In this document: positions 17,259 through 26,046 of the stretch, one piece after another
How the letters are laid out: each line of letters opens with the position of its first letter
Numbering within the stretch: the stretch's first letter is position 1
Source: Parabacteroides sp. AD58
GTDB lineage: Bacteria > Bacteroidota > Bacteroidia > Bacteroidales > Tannerellaceae
Length of the DNA: 64,000 bases
Direction of reading: 5' to 3'
Assembly: GCF_023744375.2 (NCBI RefSeq)
Contig: NZ_CP146284.1
Span: 2,728,001 to 2,792,000, forward strand
Position numbers and translations under genes: made by a program
The notes under the pieces: generated by a model
Told to the model about the DNA's origin: nothing
Databases searched by the model: none
Seen by the model: only the letters and a program-made list of their open reading frames with translations

Positions 17259-17672
17259 TTATTTCCACAAAGGAGCCTGCTCGAGAATCGTAGCGTCGGT
17301 AAAGGTAAATTGTTCCAGTGAATGCTGCTTTGCCTGTACAACGATGTAATGCATCGGTTCGTTGGCTGTATTACGCATCGAACGGCTTCCTTCGGGAGCT
17401 ACGCGAACTACACTGCCGCTTTGAATCGGGAAACACTGATCGTCTACCTGGAAATCACCTTTCCCACTCAGAATGATATAGGTCTCTTCATTCTGCTTGT
17501 GAGCATGAAAAAACGGCGTAGCCTCGTTGGGTTGCAATGTCGAGATGGAAATCTCGGTAGCTGTTGCACCTGTCGCTTCTTTCAGGAAGATCTTTTCCTT
17601 CCATTCGTTCATCGATCCAGTTTCAATACTTGTGAAATTCTTACCGCTGATTGTTGCCATTTTCTGTTCCAT
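17259..17672 (-). CDS. Small cupin-domain protein
   Basis: A 137-residue single cupin barrel. Motif 1 reads PFFHAHKQNEETYIILSGKG (two His and a Glu that could bind metal) and motif 2 lies around VRVAPEGSRSMRNTANEPMHYIVVQ, where the usual metal His is not obvious. Such proteins bind small ligands or act as isomerases or dioxygenases; no specific reaction can be given. It is divergent from an HxlR-type regulator, a common arrangement where the regulator controls the neighbour. An alternative ATG lies at 17660, four codons downstream. Confidence 0.88.
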   Translation of the reverse strand: MEQKMATISGKNFTSIETGSMNEWKEKIFLKEATGATATEISISTLQPNEATPFFHAHKQNEETYIILSGKGDFQVDDQCFPIQSGSVVRVAPEGSRSMRNTANEPMHYIVVQAKQHSLEQFTFTDATILEQAPLWK

Positions 17673-17819
17673 AATCTGTTAAATTTAAAAGTGTTCTTTA
17701 TATTTGTGATGCAAAGATGAACGAAAGAATAGAGGCAGTCAAGAAGGCACAGCGACGTTCGTCAGTAACATTTTTGTTACGATTATTCGTTTACAGACAG
17801 ATAGTAAAGGGTTAAAAAT

Positions 17820-18191
17820 ATGAAAGAATTTCATCATCATAAATTTTGTCCGATTCGGGATATCTTAAGTCGCATTGGCAGTAAATGGTCTATGTTGGTT
17901 TTAGTTACATTAGACGCGAACGGTACGATGCGTTTCAACGAGATTCAGAAGTCTATCGGCGATATTTCCCAGCGGATGCTTACATTAACGGTACGTACGC
18001 TTGAAGCAGATGGACTGATAAAACGGGATGTCTATCCGGAAGTCCCGCCACGCGTTGAATACACACTGACCGACCGTGGCCGTAGTCTGATGCCCCTGTT
18101 GAAAGAATTGGTCCGTTGGGCATTGGATAATCAGGAACAGATTCTGGAGGAAAGAGCTAAACTGGATGTCCCGGAAGAGGTGAAAGAATAA
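17820..18191 (+). CDS. HxlR-family winged-helix transcriptional regulator
   Basis: A 123-residue DNA-binding protein of the HxlR/MarR-like type. It has the characteristic N-terminal cysteine (KFCPIRDILSRIGSKWSMLVL), the recognition region RFNEIQKSIGDISQRMLTLTVRTLEADGLI, and the wing PPRVEYTLTDRGRSLMPLL. HxlR proteins usually sense aldehydes or redox-active compounds through this cysteine and act on an adjacent gene. The natural target is the divergent cupin gene; the 147-bp gap holds room for an operator. The role is inferred from family and position. Confidence 0.92.
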   Translation: MKEFHHHKFCPIRDILSRIGSKWSMLVLVTLDANGTMRFNEIQKSIGDISQRMLTLTVRTLEADGLIKRDVYPEVPPRVEYTLTDRGRSLMPLLKELVRWALDNQEQILEERAKLDVPEEVKE

Positions 18192-18212
18192 TTCCGTTGA
18201 TGAAGGTCGCTC

Positions 18213-18995
18213 CTACTCGATTCCCTTTTGATTAGCCTCTTCTTCCCCTTTCCCGAAGAGAGCAAAATCTCCTAAGCAAGGATCATCCGGGAATACTTCT
18301 CTTAACTGATCCGTAATCTGCTGGGCAATATGCTGCGTTTGTGATTTAGTCTCTGGAATCAGTCCGAGGCGGATTGCCATTTTGGTTACGTGCGTATCTA
18401 ACGGAATAATCAGGTCTTTGGGCTTAAGAGCCTGTTTCCAGATACCTAAATCTACAGTTTTATCTTGTCGCACCATCCAGCGCAGGAATAGAGCCAGGCG
18501 TTTGCAGGCAGAATAGCTGGATGGCTCAGGGATTCCTTTGATCCCGGAAAACAATGATTGTAATTTATATAGGTGAATATGGGCATTTCGGTGCATATCC
18601 GGTCCTATTTCTGTCTGCATAACAGCCTCTTCCAAGGAGTTATAGACGGTATAGATCTTATTGAGTCTCATGCAAAGGGCTCTTAAATCCACGTAAGAAT
18701 AGAACCGATAAAACTTCTTCCCTTTATTCATCGTCGAAATCACCTGGTTGATATTGTCTGTATCGCGGATGAATTCGAAAGGTTTCCAATCAATAGCCTG
18801 ATGGAATTCGTTTAATTTCCGGATAACACATTCCCGTTTTCCGAAAGTAATCCAGGTTGTGATGAAGGCAGAGACTTCAATATCCTTTTTCTCTGTGAAA
18901 TGATGAGGAAACTGGATCGGATCACGGGTAATAAAATCTGGAGTATGATATCTCTTCGCCAGTTCACGAATTTCTTCTGCTATTTTCTTGTTCAT
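18213..18995 (-). CDS. TIGR02757 (DUF2400) family protein
   Basis: A 260-residue soluble protein of the TIGR02757 family, conserved in Bacteroidetes with no assigned reaction. Typical stretches are FITRDPIQFPHHFTEKKDIEVSAF, ACKRLALFLRWMVRQ and KDLIIPLDTHVTKMAIRLGL. The last resembles the helix-hairpin-helix/DNA-glycosylase-like fold, so a link to nucleic acids is possible. It is the third gene of a minus-strand operon behind a dehydrogenase and AlkD (39-bp gap from alkD), which fits a nucleic-acid role but does not prove it. Confidence 0.88.
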   Translation of the reverse strand: MNKKIAEEIRELAKRYHTPDFITRDPIQFPHHFTEKKDIEVSAFITTWITFGKRECVIRKLNEFHQAIDWKPFEFIRDTDNINQVISTMNKGKKFYRFYSYVDLRALCMRLNKIYTVYNSLEEAVMQTEIGPDMHRNAHIHLYKLQSLFSGIKGIPEPSSYSACKRLALFLRWMVRQDKTVDLGIWKQALKPKDLIIPLDTHVTKMAIRLGLIPETKSQTQHIAQQITDQLREVFPDDPCLGDFALFGKGEEEANQKGIE

Positions 18996-19034
18996 AAATT
19001 CTCACTTGTTATAAACTGAAGACAAAATCTACTG

Positions 19035-19748
19035 TTACTTCTTTCGGAGGAAATCCTGTCTTTCCTCTTCCGGATAATGCTCGATGGCATAACGAAGAGC
19101 CGTGCGGGGTAAACGGGTGGCATATTCATCGAGAAACTCGGAAAGGACATCCCGGTTGCGCTTACCGATTTCACGAAGCATCCAGCCAACGGCTTTGTGC
19201 ATAAGGTCGTGCTTATGGTTCATCAGTTGCCTGGAAAGGGCAAGGGTGTCGTCAAACTGATCGTGGCGGATGAGGGCTATGGTAGAGACAATCGCAATGC
19301 GTTGCTCCCACAGGTTGTCACTTTCGGCCAACCGGTACAGCAGACTATGGTCTGGCTGATGCAGAAGATAACCGCCTACGATAGTCGGACAACTTAAATC
19401 GACCAGATCCCAGTTGTTACAGTGTCGGGTATTCTTCAGATAAAACTGGTAGATGTTACAGCGTTCCTCATCAGTCGTCTTTTTCTTCTTGACGCGTTCT
19501 ACAAGGATGAGTAGCGCACAAAGCCTTGCTTCATGCCATGGAGAATGGATCAGGATTTGTAATTCTTCCAGCGGCGTATCTATATTCGCTTTGGCAATGT
19601 TGCGCGTCAGCGGAACGGGAATACCCATGAAGCTGTCACCTTCCCCATATTCTCCGGGACCAGTTTTGAAAAAGCGGCTCAAATGTGCTGCTTTTTCGGT
19701 TGATGCGACCGATTGGAGTTCGTCTATGATAAAAGAAGCCGTTTTCAT
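19035..19748 (-). CDS. AlkD-like DNA alkylation repair protein
   Basis: HEAT-like repeat glycosylase family that removes alkylated purines from DNA (family knowledge). The 237 residues contain the usual pattern: GEGDSFMGIPVPLTRNIAK, HEARLCALLILVERVKK, NNWDLVDLSCPTIVGGYLL, LWEQRIAIVSTIALIRHDQF, HKAVGWMLREIGKR and LPRTALRYAIEHYPEEERQ. The Trp-Asp pair in NNWDLVD and the Arg in WMLREIGK are typical for this family. The start codon overlaps the stop of the dehydrogenase gene by 4 bp (ATGA), so the two are translationally coupled. Confidence 0.92.
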   Translation of the reverse strand: MKTASFIIDELQSVASTEKAAHLSRFFKTGPGEYGEGDSFMGIPVPLTRNIAKANIDTPLEELQILIHSPWHEARLCALLILVERVKKKKTTDEERCNIYQFYLKNTRHCNNWDLVDLSCPTIVGGYLLHQPDHSLLYRLAESDNLWEQRIAIVSTIALIRHDQFDDTLALSRQLMNHKHDLMHKAVGWMLREIGKRNRDVLSEFLDEYATRLPRTALRYAIEHYPEEERQDFLRKK

Positions 19749-20707
19749 GGATGCAATACACGGGTGATAGGACGGTCGCCTTCCAGGAAACCGATTACAT
19801 TATTACAAACGGTTTGTGCCATGATGACACGAGTTTCGTATGTCTGGGTCCCGATGTGGGGTGTAAGAACGACATTCTCCAACTCTAATAATTCGGGCAA
19901 TGGATGATCGCCAAATTCGAAAACATCCAGGCCGGCGCCATGAATGGTTCCGTCTTGTAAAGCTTTTACCAACGCATGTTCGTCGACTAACGGACCACGG
20001 GCTGTATTGATTAATACGGCTGAAGACTTCATCTGCTTGAATTCCTCTTCTCCGATGAGGTGATAGGTCTCGGGTGTATAAGGTGCATTGAGGGAAACAA
20101 AATCCGATTGAGCCAGTAATTCCTCTTTGGATACGTAGCGGGCAGGGATGGAAGCTTCTTCTTCGGGTGACAACCGATGGCGATTATGATACAGAATATG
20201 CATGTTACACGCTACTGCCCGTTTGGCCAAAGCCTGTCCGATACGTCCCATACCGATTATACCTAATGTCTTTCCGTCAATAGGAATACCTAAATTCTCC
20301 AGCACACCAACCTTCATCTGTTTTCCTAACCGACGTAGTTTACGGTCGCATTCTGTTATACGGCGTGCCACATCAAGCATTAATCCCAACGCAATATTTG
20401 CGGTCGGAGCTGTAACCGGTGCCGGTGTATTCGTCACGGTGATTCCTTTTTCTATGCAATATGCCACGTCAATATTGTTATATCCGACGGCATAGTTGGA
20501 TACCAGTTTCAATTTTGGAGCATGATCCACTAGTTTCTTATTGACCGGAAAGTCGAACATTGAACACAGAACATCGTATTCCGGGATCATTTCATATACT
20601 TCTTCGTAGGAAAAATCTCGTCCTTCAGGGAAAGTTACATCATACAGCTTTTCCAGCTCTGTAAATCCTTCACGGAACATATCGTAGGTTACTAATACTT
20701 TTATCAT
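19745..20707 (-). CDS. D-isomer-specific 2-hydroxyacid dehydrogenase
   Basis: NAD(P)-dependent reductase of 2-keto acids, close to glyoxylate/hydroxypyruvate reductases. The 320 residues show the nucleotide-binding motif TLGIIGMGRIGQALAKRA, the substrate Arg in LINTARGPLVDE, Glu in GLDVFEFGDHPL, and the catalytic His in VVLTPHIGTQTY. ATG at 20707 gives the conserved MIKVLVTYDMF start; an upstream start at 20746 would add 13 residues unlike the family. It leads a three-gene unit with alkD and TIGR02757. The physiological substrate is not determinable here. Confidence 0.92.
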   Translation of the reverse strand: MIKVLVTYDMFREGFTELEKLYDVTFPEGRDFSYEEVYEMIPEYDVLCSMFDFPVNKKLVDHAPKLKLVSNYAVGYNNIDVAYCIEKGITVTNTPAPVTAPTANIALGLMLDVARRITECDRKLRRLGKQMKVGVLENLGIPIDGKTLGIIGMGRIGQALAKRAVACNMHILYHNRHRLSPEEEASIPARYVSKEELLAQSDFVSLNAPYTPETYHLIGEEEFKQMKSSAVLINTARGPLVDEHALVKALQDGTIHGAGLDVFEFGDHPLPELLELENVVLTPHIGTQTYETRVIMAQTVCNNVIGFLEGDRPITRVLHP

Positions 20708-20843
20708 GGTCGCTTTTCTTTTAGTTGTTGCGAAAGTAATGTACAAACATACAAAAAATCCTGGCTATTTGAAATAGCCGGATATACTAGAAGCTTGGAA
20801 ATGGAAAGATATTCTTATATTTGCTTCCTAAAAAACAGAACAT

Positions 20844-22076
20844 ATGGTACTGAATTATATTTGGATTGCTTTCTTTCTGATAGCTTTTGTCGTAGCTGCC
20901 TGCAAATTGCTTTTCTTGGGCGACACGAATGTCTTTACGGAGATTATCAATGCTTCGTTTGCCTCAGCGAAAACAGGCTTTGAGATCTCATTGGGGCTGA
21001 CCGGTATATTATCTCTCTGGTTAGGTATTATGAAGATTGGAGAGAAAGGAGGCGTGATTCAGGCATTTGCGCGGATGGCTTCTCCGGTATTCAGTAAGCT
21101 TTTTCCGGATATACCGAAAGATCATCCGGTGACCGGCTCTATTTTCATGAACTTGTCGGCAAATCTCTTGGGATTGGATAATGCGGCTACGCCGATGGGA
21201 CTGAAAGCGATGACACAGTTGCAGGAATTCAACCGGGAGAAAGACACCGCCAGTAATCCTATGATTATGTTCCTTTGCATCAACGCCTCCGGATTGACGC
21301 TTATTCCCATTACGATCATGATGTATCGGGCGCAATTAGGAGCAGCCAATCCTTCGGATGTCTTCTTACCAATTATGTTGGCTACATTTATTTCTACGTT
21401 GGTGGCTATCTTGGCGGTCTGTTTTAAGCAGAAGATAAATATCCTGCAACGGAACTTATTGCTTTTCTTTGGCGGTATGGCAGTTTTGATTGGTGGCCTG
21501 ATCTGGTTGTTCCATTCGATGACACAAGAACAGGTTTCTCTCTACTCTACCCTTTTTGCCAATACTTTGCTGTTTACCATTATCTGCGGATTTATCCTGA
21601 GTGGCGTCCGTAAAAAGCTGAATGTCTATGATGCTTTTATTGAAGGAGCGAAAGAAGGCTTCCAGACGGCCATTACGATTATACCTTATTTGGTTGCTAT
21701 CTTAGTTGGAATTGGGATTTTCCGTGCTTCGGGAGCGATGGATTTCCTGATTGAAGGTGTTCGGTTCTGTGTAGGTTCTCTGGGCTTGAATACCGACTTT
21801 GTAGAGGCTCTTCCTACTATTCTGATGAAACCGTTAAGCGGAAGTGGTGCGCGCGGTATGATGCTCGATGCGATGAATACGTATGGAGCGGACTCATTTG
21901 TGGGTCGTTTGTCTTCTATTGTCCAAGGTTCGTGTGATACTACATTTTATGTAGTCGCGCTTTATTATGGAAGTGTAGGCATTAAGAATACCCGATATAC
22001 GGTTCCCTGTGCTTTACTGGCAGATTTGGCCGGAGCGATTGCGGCTATAGCTATGGCTTATTTATTCTTTGGATAG
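20844..22076 (+). CDS. SpmA-SpmB fusion, nucleoside-recognition (Gate) membrane protein
   Basis: A 410-residue integral membrane protein in which a SpmA-like half (residues 1 to about 200) is fused to a SpmB-like half. Both halves carry the Gate/nucleoside-recognition pattern: ASFASAKTGFEISLGLTGIL and NLLGLDNAATPMGLKAM in the first, FIEGAKEGFQTAITIIPYLVAI and PLSGSGARGMMLDAM in the second. The names come from spore-maturation genes of Bacillus; Bacteroidetes do not form spores and the fused version has no settled role, possibly transport. It is monocistronic on the plus strand, divergent from the dehydrogenase operon. Confidence 0.9.
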   Translation: MVLNYIWIAFFLIAFVVAACKLLFLGDTNVFTEIINASFASAKTGFEISLGLTGILSLWLGIMKIGEKGGVIQAFARMASPVFSKLFPDIPKDHPVTGSIFMNLSANLLGLDNAATPMGLKAMTQLQEFNREKDTASNPMIMFLCINASGLTLIPITIMMYRAQLGAANPSDVFLPIMLATFISTLVAILAVCFKQKINILQRNLLLFFGGMAVLIGGLIWLFHSMTQEQVSLYSTLFANTLLFTIICGFILSGVRKKLNVYDAFIEGAKEGFQTAITIIPYLVAILVGIGIFRASGAMDFLIEGVRFCVGSLGLNTDFVEALPTILMKPLSGSGARGMMLDAMNTYGADSFVGRLSSIVQGSCDTTFYVVALYYGSVGIKNTRYTVPCALLADLAGAIAAIAMAYLFFG

Positions 22077-22137
22077 GATAGAAAACAGAGAGAAAATACT
22101 ACCTTTGTAAAACGACAACCCTCAAATCAGAGAAGCT

Positions 22138-23685
22138 ATGAACAGAAAATATCCGATAGGCATCCAGAGTTTTGAGAATATCCGCAAGGAAGGATATTTG
22201 TATGTGGACAAGACCGCCTTGGTCTATCAGCTGGTTCAGACGGGAAAGTATTATTTCCTGAGTCGTCCCCGCCGTTTTGGAAAGAGTCTGTTGCTTTCAA
22301 CCTTGCAGGCTTATTATGAAGGGAAGAAAGAACTGTTCGAAGGCTTGGCGATGGCTTCATTGGAAAAAGACTGGAAAACTTACCCGGTATTGCATTTGGA
22401 TTTGAATGCTCAGCGCTATGATTCGGTAGATAGCTTGACTTCTATTCTGAATGATACCTTATGTGAGTGGGAACGTCTTTATGGAACACAGGAAAGTGAA
22501 ACGACGTTATCTCTCCGCTTTAAGGGTGTTATTCAACGGGCGGCTGAGAAAACAGGCCGGAATGTGGTGGTCTTGATTGACGAATACGACAAACCCATGC
22601 TACAGGCAATCCATAATAAAGAGCTCCAATCTAACTATCGGAATATCCTGAAGGCTTTTTATGGAGTACTGAAAAGCAAGGACGCTTATCTGCAGTTTGC
22701 GTTGCTGACCGGTGTGACAAAGTTCAGTAAGGTTAGTGTATTCAGTGACTTGAATAATATTGAAGATATAACGCTTATCCGAGATTTTGCAGGCTTATGC
22801 GGTATCAGTGAAGAGGAATTATATGCAACATTATCGACAGATATTCAAGAGTTGGCAGAAGCTGTCGGTATGAGTTATGAGGATACTTGCCGAAGATTGA
22901 AGGAACAGTATGACGGTTATCATTTTGCTGAACGTACATCCGGTATGTACAATCCGTTTAGTTTGTTGAATGTGTTGAAGAGTAAGCAATTCCGTAATTA
23001 CTGGTTCGAGACAGGAACGCCGACGTATCTGGTGGAATTACTGAAAGAGAATCATTATCCGTTGGAACATCTGACGTATGAACAGGCGACGGCCGATACG
23101 CTGACCGGCATTGATACGGTGGATTCATCTCCGATCCCGGTACTTTATCAGAGCGGTTATCTGACGATCAAGGATTATGATCCGGAATTTGAGACTTATA
23201 CATTGGGTTTCCCGAATAAGGAAGTGGAAGAAGGCTTTACCCGCTTCCTATTGCCTTATTATGCGCATATCCGTTCGGGCAGTTCGGCTTTTCATATCGT
23301 GAACTTTGTCAAGGAAGTGCGTTCGGGTGATATAGACGGATTCATGAAACGTCTTCAGAGTTTCTTCTCGGATACGCCATACGAGCTGGTACGAGATTTG
23401 GAATTGCATTACCAGAATGTCCTGTTCATCATCTTCCGCTTGGTAGGATTTTATACACAGGCCGAATATCATACATCCGAAGGACGTGTGGATTTAGTCA
23501 TTCGCACGGACCAGTTCATCTATGTAATGGAATTTAAGTTAGACGGTACGGCCGAGGAAGCCTTACAGCAGATAGAAGAAAAGCAGTACGCTTTGCCTTT
23601 CGCATCCGATCCGCGTCGCTTGTTCAAAGTAGGTGTGAACTTCAGCAACGCGACTCGGAATATCGAGAAATGGCTGGTGAGATAA
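22138..23685 (+). CDS. AAA ATPase-like / PD-(D/E)XK nuclease-like protein
   Basis: A 515-residue protein of the AAA-ATPase-like plus DUF1703 nuclease architecture, present in many copies in Bacteroidales genomes and of unknown function. The N-terminal part has the P-loop variant FLSRPRRFGKSLLLSTL and Walker B VVVLIDEYDKPM, followed by a sensor-like TGVTKFSKVSVFSDLNN. The C-terminal part carries a PD-(D/E)XK-type core, TSEGRVDLVIRTDQFIYVMEFKLDG (Asp ... Glu-x-Lys). It has its own short leader after the SpmAB gene. These stand-alone genes often behave as accessory, mobile-like units; whether this one cuts DNA is unknown. Confidence 0.9.
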   Translation: MNRKYPIGIQSFENIRKEGYLYVDKTALVYQLVQTGKYYFLSRPRRFGKSLLLSTLQAYYEGKKELFEGLAMASLEKDWKTYPVLHLDLNAQRYDSVDSLTSILNDTLCEWERLYGTQESETTLSLRFKGVIQRAAEKTGRNVVVLIDEYDKPMLQAIHNKELQSNYRNILKAFYGVLKSKDAYLQFALLTGVTKFSKVSVFSDLNNIEDITLIRDFAGLCGISEEELYATLSTDIQELAEAVGMSYEDTCRRLKEQYDGYHFAERTSGMYNPFSLLNVLKSKQFRNYWFETGTPTYLVELLKENHYPLEHLTYEQATADTLTGIDTVDSSPIPVLYQSGYLTIKDYDPEFETYTLGFPNKEVEEGFTRFLLPYYAHIRSGSSAFHIVNFVKEVRSGDIDGFMKRLQSFFSDTPYELVRDLELHYQNVLFIIFRLVGFYTQAEYHTSEGRVDLVIRTDQFIYVMEFKLDGTAEEALQQIEEKQYALPFASDPRRLFKVGVNFSNATRNIEKWLVR

Positions 23686-23705
23686 CCGGCTTTCGGCTGT
23701 TATGG

Positions 23706-24509
23706 TTATTTCTTTTCGTGTTCACGGATAAATTGCAGGAGTAATGGGAAAGAAGCTATCGGCATATTCCCGTGATCATATCCGTCCAGTTCATACAGTG
23801 TTGCATCCGGATGCCCCAATAACTTGAATAAACGGTGGAAGAATGCCTGCTCTTCATATCTTCCGTACAATTCCTTTTCCCTGTCGGCTGAGATAATCAG
23901 GATAGGCGGACAGTCTTTCCTAACGTAATAGAGCGGAGCTATCGAATCGATCAAGGGTTGTAATGGCGGCATTCCCATGCGGCGGCGAGCTTCAAAGTGT
24001 GTAATGACTTGTCCGCTGAAGGGAATCAGTCCGGCTATCTGGTCGGCATCCTTTCCGTATTTCTTTAATAAGCTTTTATTCAATCCTACTAAATCAATCA
24101 GATAACCTCCGGCAGAATGACCCGATAAATAAATCTTTTGGGTACTTCCTCCGTATTGGGCAATGTGATCGAATGTCCAGCTGACAGCTTGTGTCGCGTC
24201 ATCAATGATCTCCGGGATAGTTACTTTTGGTGACAAGCGGTATTCAACTCCTACAACGATCAAACCTTCTTTTAATAACGCCTCCGGTATTTCCCGCTTT
24301 CCTCCGGTCAGGCCACCTCCGTGAAACCAGACAACCACGGGAGCTTCCTTGGCATTGGCCGGATAAGCGATATCCAGCCGGCACATCGAATCGGCATACG
24401 TGTCATTTGTCTGTCGGTAGGCAATGTTTCGTTCGTAACGGTAATCGGCAGCTATTGCTTGCCAGGCACAAAGGCAACTTAAGATGATTAGCACAACAAT
24501 TCTTTTCAT
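23706..24509 (-). CDS. Secreted alpha/beta-hydrolase (esterase)
   Basis: A 267-residue exported hydrolase: signal peptide MKRIVVLIILSCLCAWQAIAA from ATG at 24509, then the hormone-sensitive-lipase/BD-FAE type core. Visible motifs are the oxyanion loop VVWFHGGGLTGGKR, the nucleophile elbow YLSGHSAGGYL (Ser), an acid candidate in PPILIISADREKELYG, and the His in YELDGYDHGNM. Such enzymes release acetyl or feruloyl groups from glycans or hydrolyse small esters. No glycosidase is next to it, so the substrate is open. A farther start at 24536 would add nine charged residues before the signal peptide and is less likely. Confidence 0.9.
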   Translation of the reverse strand: MKRIVVLIILSCLCAWQAIAADYRYERNIAYRQTNDTYADSMCRLDIAYPANAKEAPVVVWFHGGGLTGGKREIPEALLKEGLIVVGVEYRLSPKVTIPEIIDDATQAVSWTFDHIAQYGGSTQKIYLSGHSAGGYLIDLVGLNKSLLKKYGKDADQIAGLIPFSGQVITHFEARRRMGMPPLQPLIDSIAPLYYVRKDCPPILIISADREKELYGRYEEQAFFHRLFKLLGHPDATLYELDGYDHGNMPIASFPLLLQFIREHEKK

Positions 24510-24561
24510 GATATTTTTGATTTCTGTTTCCTGCAAAGGTAAAGATATTTACTTACTTTCG

Positions 24562-24569
24562 TACCTTTG
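24562..24569 (+). promoter_or_regulatory. -7 element before the HI0074/nucleotidyltransferase pair
   Basis: TACCTTTG fits the TAnnTTTG -7 consensus and lies 53 bp upstream of the ATG at 24623. No strict -33 TTTG is seen at the usual distance. Confidence 0.45.
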
Positions 24570-24622
24570 TAGAGGGATAATCATACCGGTAAGGTAAATG
24601 TTGAACGTAGTAACTGGATAGT

Positions 24623-25024
24623 ATGGATGTAGATGTTCGATGGAAGCAACGTTTCCAAAACTTTGATAAAGCATTTAAACGACTAACGGACGCGATTCAG
24701 ATCATTCGGAATGATCCGGATAATGTCTTGTTGCAAGCCGGATTGATACAAATCTATGAGTTTACTTTTGAACTGGCTTGGAAGACGTTGAAAGATTATC
24801 TGGAAATGGAAGGCTTTACGGTTCCTTCGCCCCGGGCAACGCTTCGGCAGGCGTTTCAATGTGGCTATATTCAGCAGGGAGATGTATGGCTGAAGGCTTT
24901 GAATGACCGTAATCTGACGGCTCATACCTACGATGATGAGGTCGCAAAAGAAGTTATCGCTGATATTCAGCAGACGTATTATTTCTTACTAAAAGATTTG
25001 CACCAATGGTTGATGGGATTGTAA
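24623..25024 (+). CDS. Nucleotidyltransferase substrate-binding protein, HI0074 family
   Basis: A 133-residue all-helical protein of the HI0074 (NTase_sub_bind) family, a relative of the HEPN fold. It shows the family pattern RFQNFDKAFKRLTDAI, IYEFTFELAWKTLKDYLEMEG, SPRATLRQAFQCGYI and the Arg-Asn/His-containing LKALNDRNLTAHTYDDEVA. In HEPN RNases an R-x4-6-H motif is catalytic; here RNLTAH fits that pattern loosely. It is encoded directly before a minimal nucleotidyltransferase, the standard pairing, and the two probably form a complex. A toxin-antitoxin-like role is possible but not shown. Confidence 0.9.
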   Translation: MDVDVRWKQRFQNFDKAFKRLTDAIQIIRNDPDNVLLQAGLIQIYEFTFELAWKTLKDYLEMEGFTVPSPRATLRQAFQCGYIQQGDVWLKALNDRNLTAHTYDDEVAKEVIADIQQTYYFLLKDLHQWLMGL

Positions 25025-25026
25025 AT

Positions 25027-25329
25027 ATGGGATTGTCGGAAAAGGAACTGGCGATATTGCGGCACATTTTATCCCGTTATCCGCATATAGAAGAAGCCGT
25101 TGTTTTTGGTTCCCGGGCAAAAGGAAACTATAAACCGGCGTCCGATATTGATTTGGCTATTAAGGGAGAAGACCTTGAGAAGGATGATCTTTCGGCTGTC
25201 CTAGCGGATTTGGAAGCCTCACTGTTACCTTATTTTGTGGATGTCGTCTTATATCGGCGCATTCAAAATGAGGCATTGAAAGAACATATTGACCGGGTTG
25301 GCCGAACCATTTACCGACGAGATAAATAA
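25027..25329 (+). CDS. Minimal nucleotidyltransferase (MNT)
   Basis: About 100 residues with the polymerase-beta-type nucleotidyltransferase signature VVFGSRAKGNYKPASDIDLAIKG (GS-x10-D-x-D) and a further acidic position near YFVDVVLYRR, the usual third metal ligand. Such minimal enzymes AMPylate or otherwise modify their HEPN-like partner. ATG at 25027 follows two bases after the partner's stop and gives the family-like start MGLSEKELAIL; an in-frame ATG at 25006 would overlap the partner gene by 19 bp and is the alternative. Forms a two-gene module with the HI0074 protein. Confidence 0.9.
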   Translation: MGLSEKELAILRHILSRYPHIEEAVVFGSRAKGNYKPASDIDLAIKGEDLEKDDLSAVLADLEASLLPYFVDVVLYRRIQNEALKEHIDRVGRTIYRRDK

Positions 25330-25342
25330 AACGAACTTTTCG

Positions 25343-25350
25343 TACCTTTG
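25343..25350 (+). promoter_or_regulatory. -7 element before ybeY
   Basis: TACCTTTG matches TAnnTTTG and lies 21 bp before the ybeY ATG at 25372. A TTT-containing stretch is upstream but no perfect -33 box. Confidence 0.5.
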
Positions 25351-25371
25351 CAGACAATAAAAACATGAGAT

Positions 25372-25803
25372 ATGGCAATAGCTTTTTATGCGGAAGATAC
25401 TGAACTTCCGGCAATCAATAAACAGGCAGTGAGCGGTTGGGTGAGAGCTGTGGCTGCGACGTATGGCAAAAAAACGGGCGACATCAGTTATATATTCTGT
25501 TCGGACGAAAAGATCCTGGAAGTCAACCGCCAGTATTTGCAACACGATTATTATACGGATATCATTACGTTCGATTATACGGAGGGAAACAAGATTTCCG
25601 GCGATTTGTTCATCAGCCTGGATACGGTCAAGACGAATGCCGAGGCTTTTCATACTTCATATAACGAGGAATTGCACCGGACTATTATCCACGGGATTCT
25701 GCATCTTTGCGGAATCAACGACAAAGGTCCGGGCGAACGGGAAATCATGGAGGCAAACGAAAATAAAGCCTTGGCGATTTTACCGGAAGAATGCAAGCAG
25801 TGA
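25372..25803 (+). CDS. ybeY: Endoribonuclease YbeY, rRNA maturation
   Basis: Zinc-dependent single-strand endoribonuclease that helps process the 3' end of 16S rNA precursors and in ribosome quality control (family knowledge). The 143 residues hold the UPF0054 signature TIIHGILHLCGINDKGPGE, the conserved histidine ligand motif HGxLHLxGxxH/D, here with Asn-Asp in place of the third histidine region as often in Bacteroidetes. DIITFDYTEGNKISGDLFIS is also typical. It has its own promoter and a strong terminator 28 bp after the stop. In many Bacteroidales ybeY sits near mnmG; here it is about 23 kb away. Confidence 0.93.
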   Translation: MAIAFYAEDTELPAINKQAVSGWVRAVAATYGKKTGDISYIFCSDEKILEVNRQYLQHDYYTDIITFDYTEGNKISGDLFISLDTVKTNAEAFHTSYNEELHRTIIHGILHLCGINDKGPGEREIMEANENKALAILPEECKQ

Positions 25804-25830
25804 CCTTATTCTCTCTGCGGAATAAATTTG

Positions 25831-25870
25831 AAAACTCCCGATAGATAACTGAAATTCTACCGGGAGTTTT
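25831..25870 (+). terminator. Rho-independent terminator of ybeY
   Basis: AAAACTCCCG (25831-25840) and CGGGAGTTTT (25861-25870) are exact reverse complements around a 20-nt loop, followed by TTGTGTTTC. The A/T symmetry allows action from both sides. Confidence 0.85.
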
Positions 25871-25888
25871 TTGTGTTTCTCCTGAAGA

Positions 25889-25982
25889 ATTCTTTAGTTC
25901 ACGTCGTGAACTAAGTAATTCTCGCCGTGAACTACTTAATCCACGGCGTGAACTAAGTAATCCGCGGCGTGGATTAAAGAAT
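25889..25982. repeat. 94-bp palindromic array, copy 1
   Basis: Starts ATTCTTTAG and ends TTAAAGAAT, so the ends are mirror images. In between are four units about 21 bp apart, each of the type A(G/T)TTCACGnCGTGAACT with 5-nt spacers AAGTA or ACTTA. Unit 1 (25896-25912) is a perfect palindrome; units 2 and 3 are imperfect, and unit 4 changes both arms together (ATCCGCG ... CGTGGATT). It lies between the ybeY terminator and the kinase gene end, two converging transcripts. Confidence 0.9.
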
Positions 25983-26046
25983 ATCTGCCGGGAAAAGAAA
26001 GAATGGTTGCCTACCATTGAAAGTTTATGTACCGCCCTTCGGAAGT

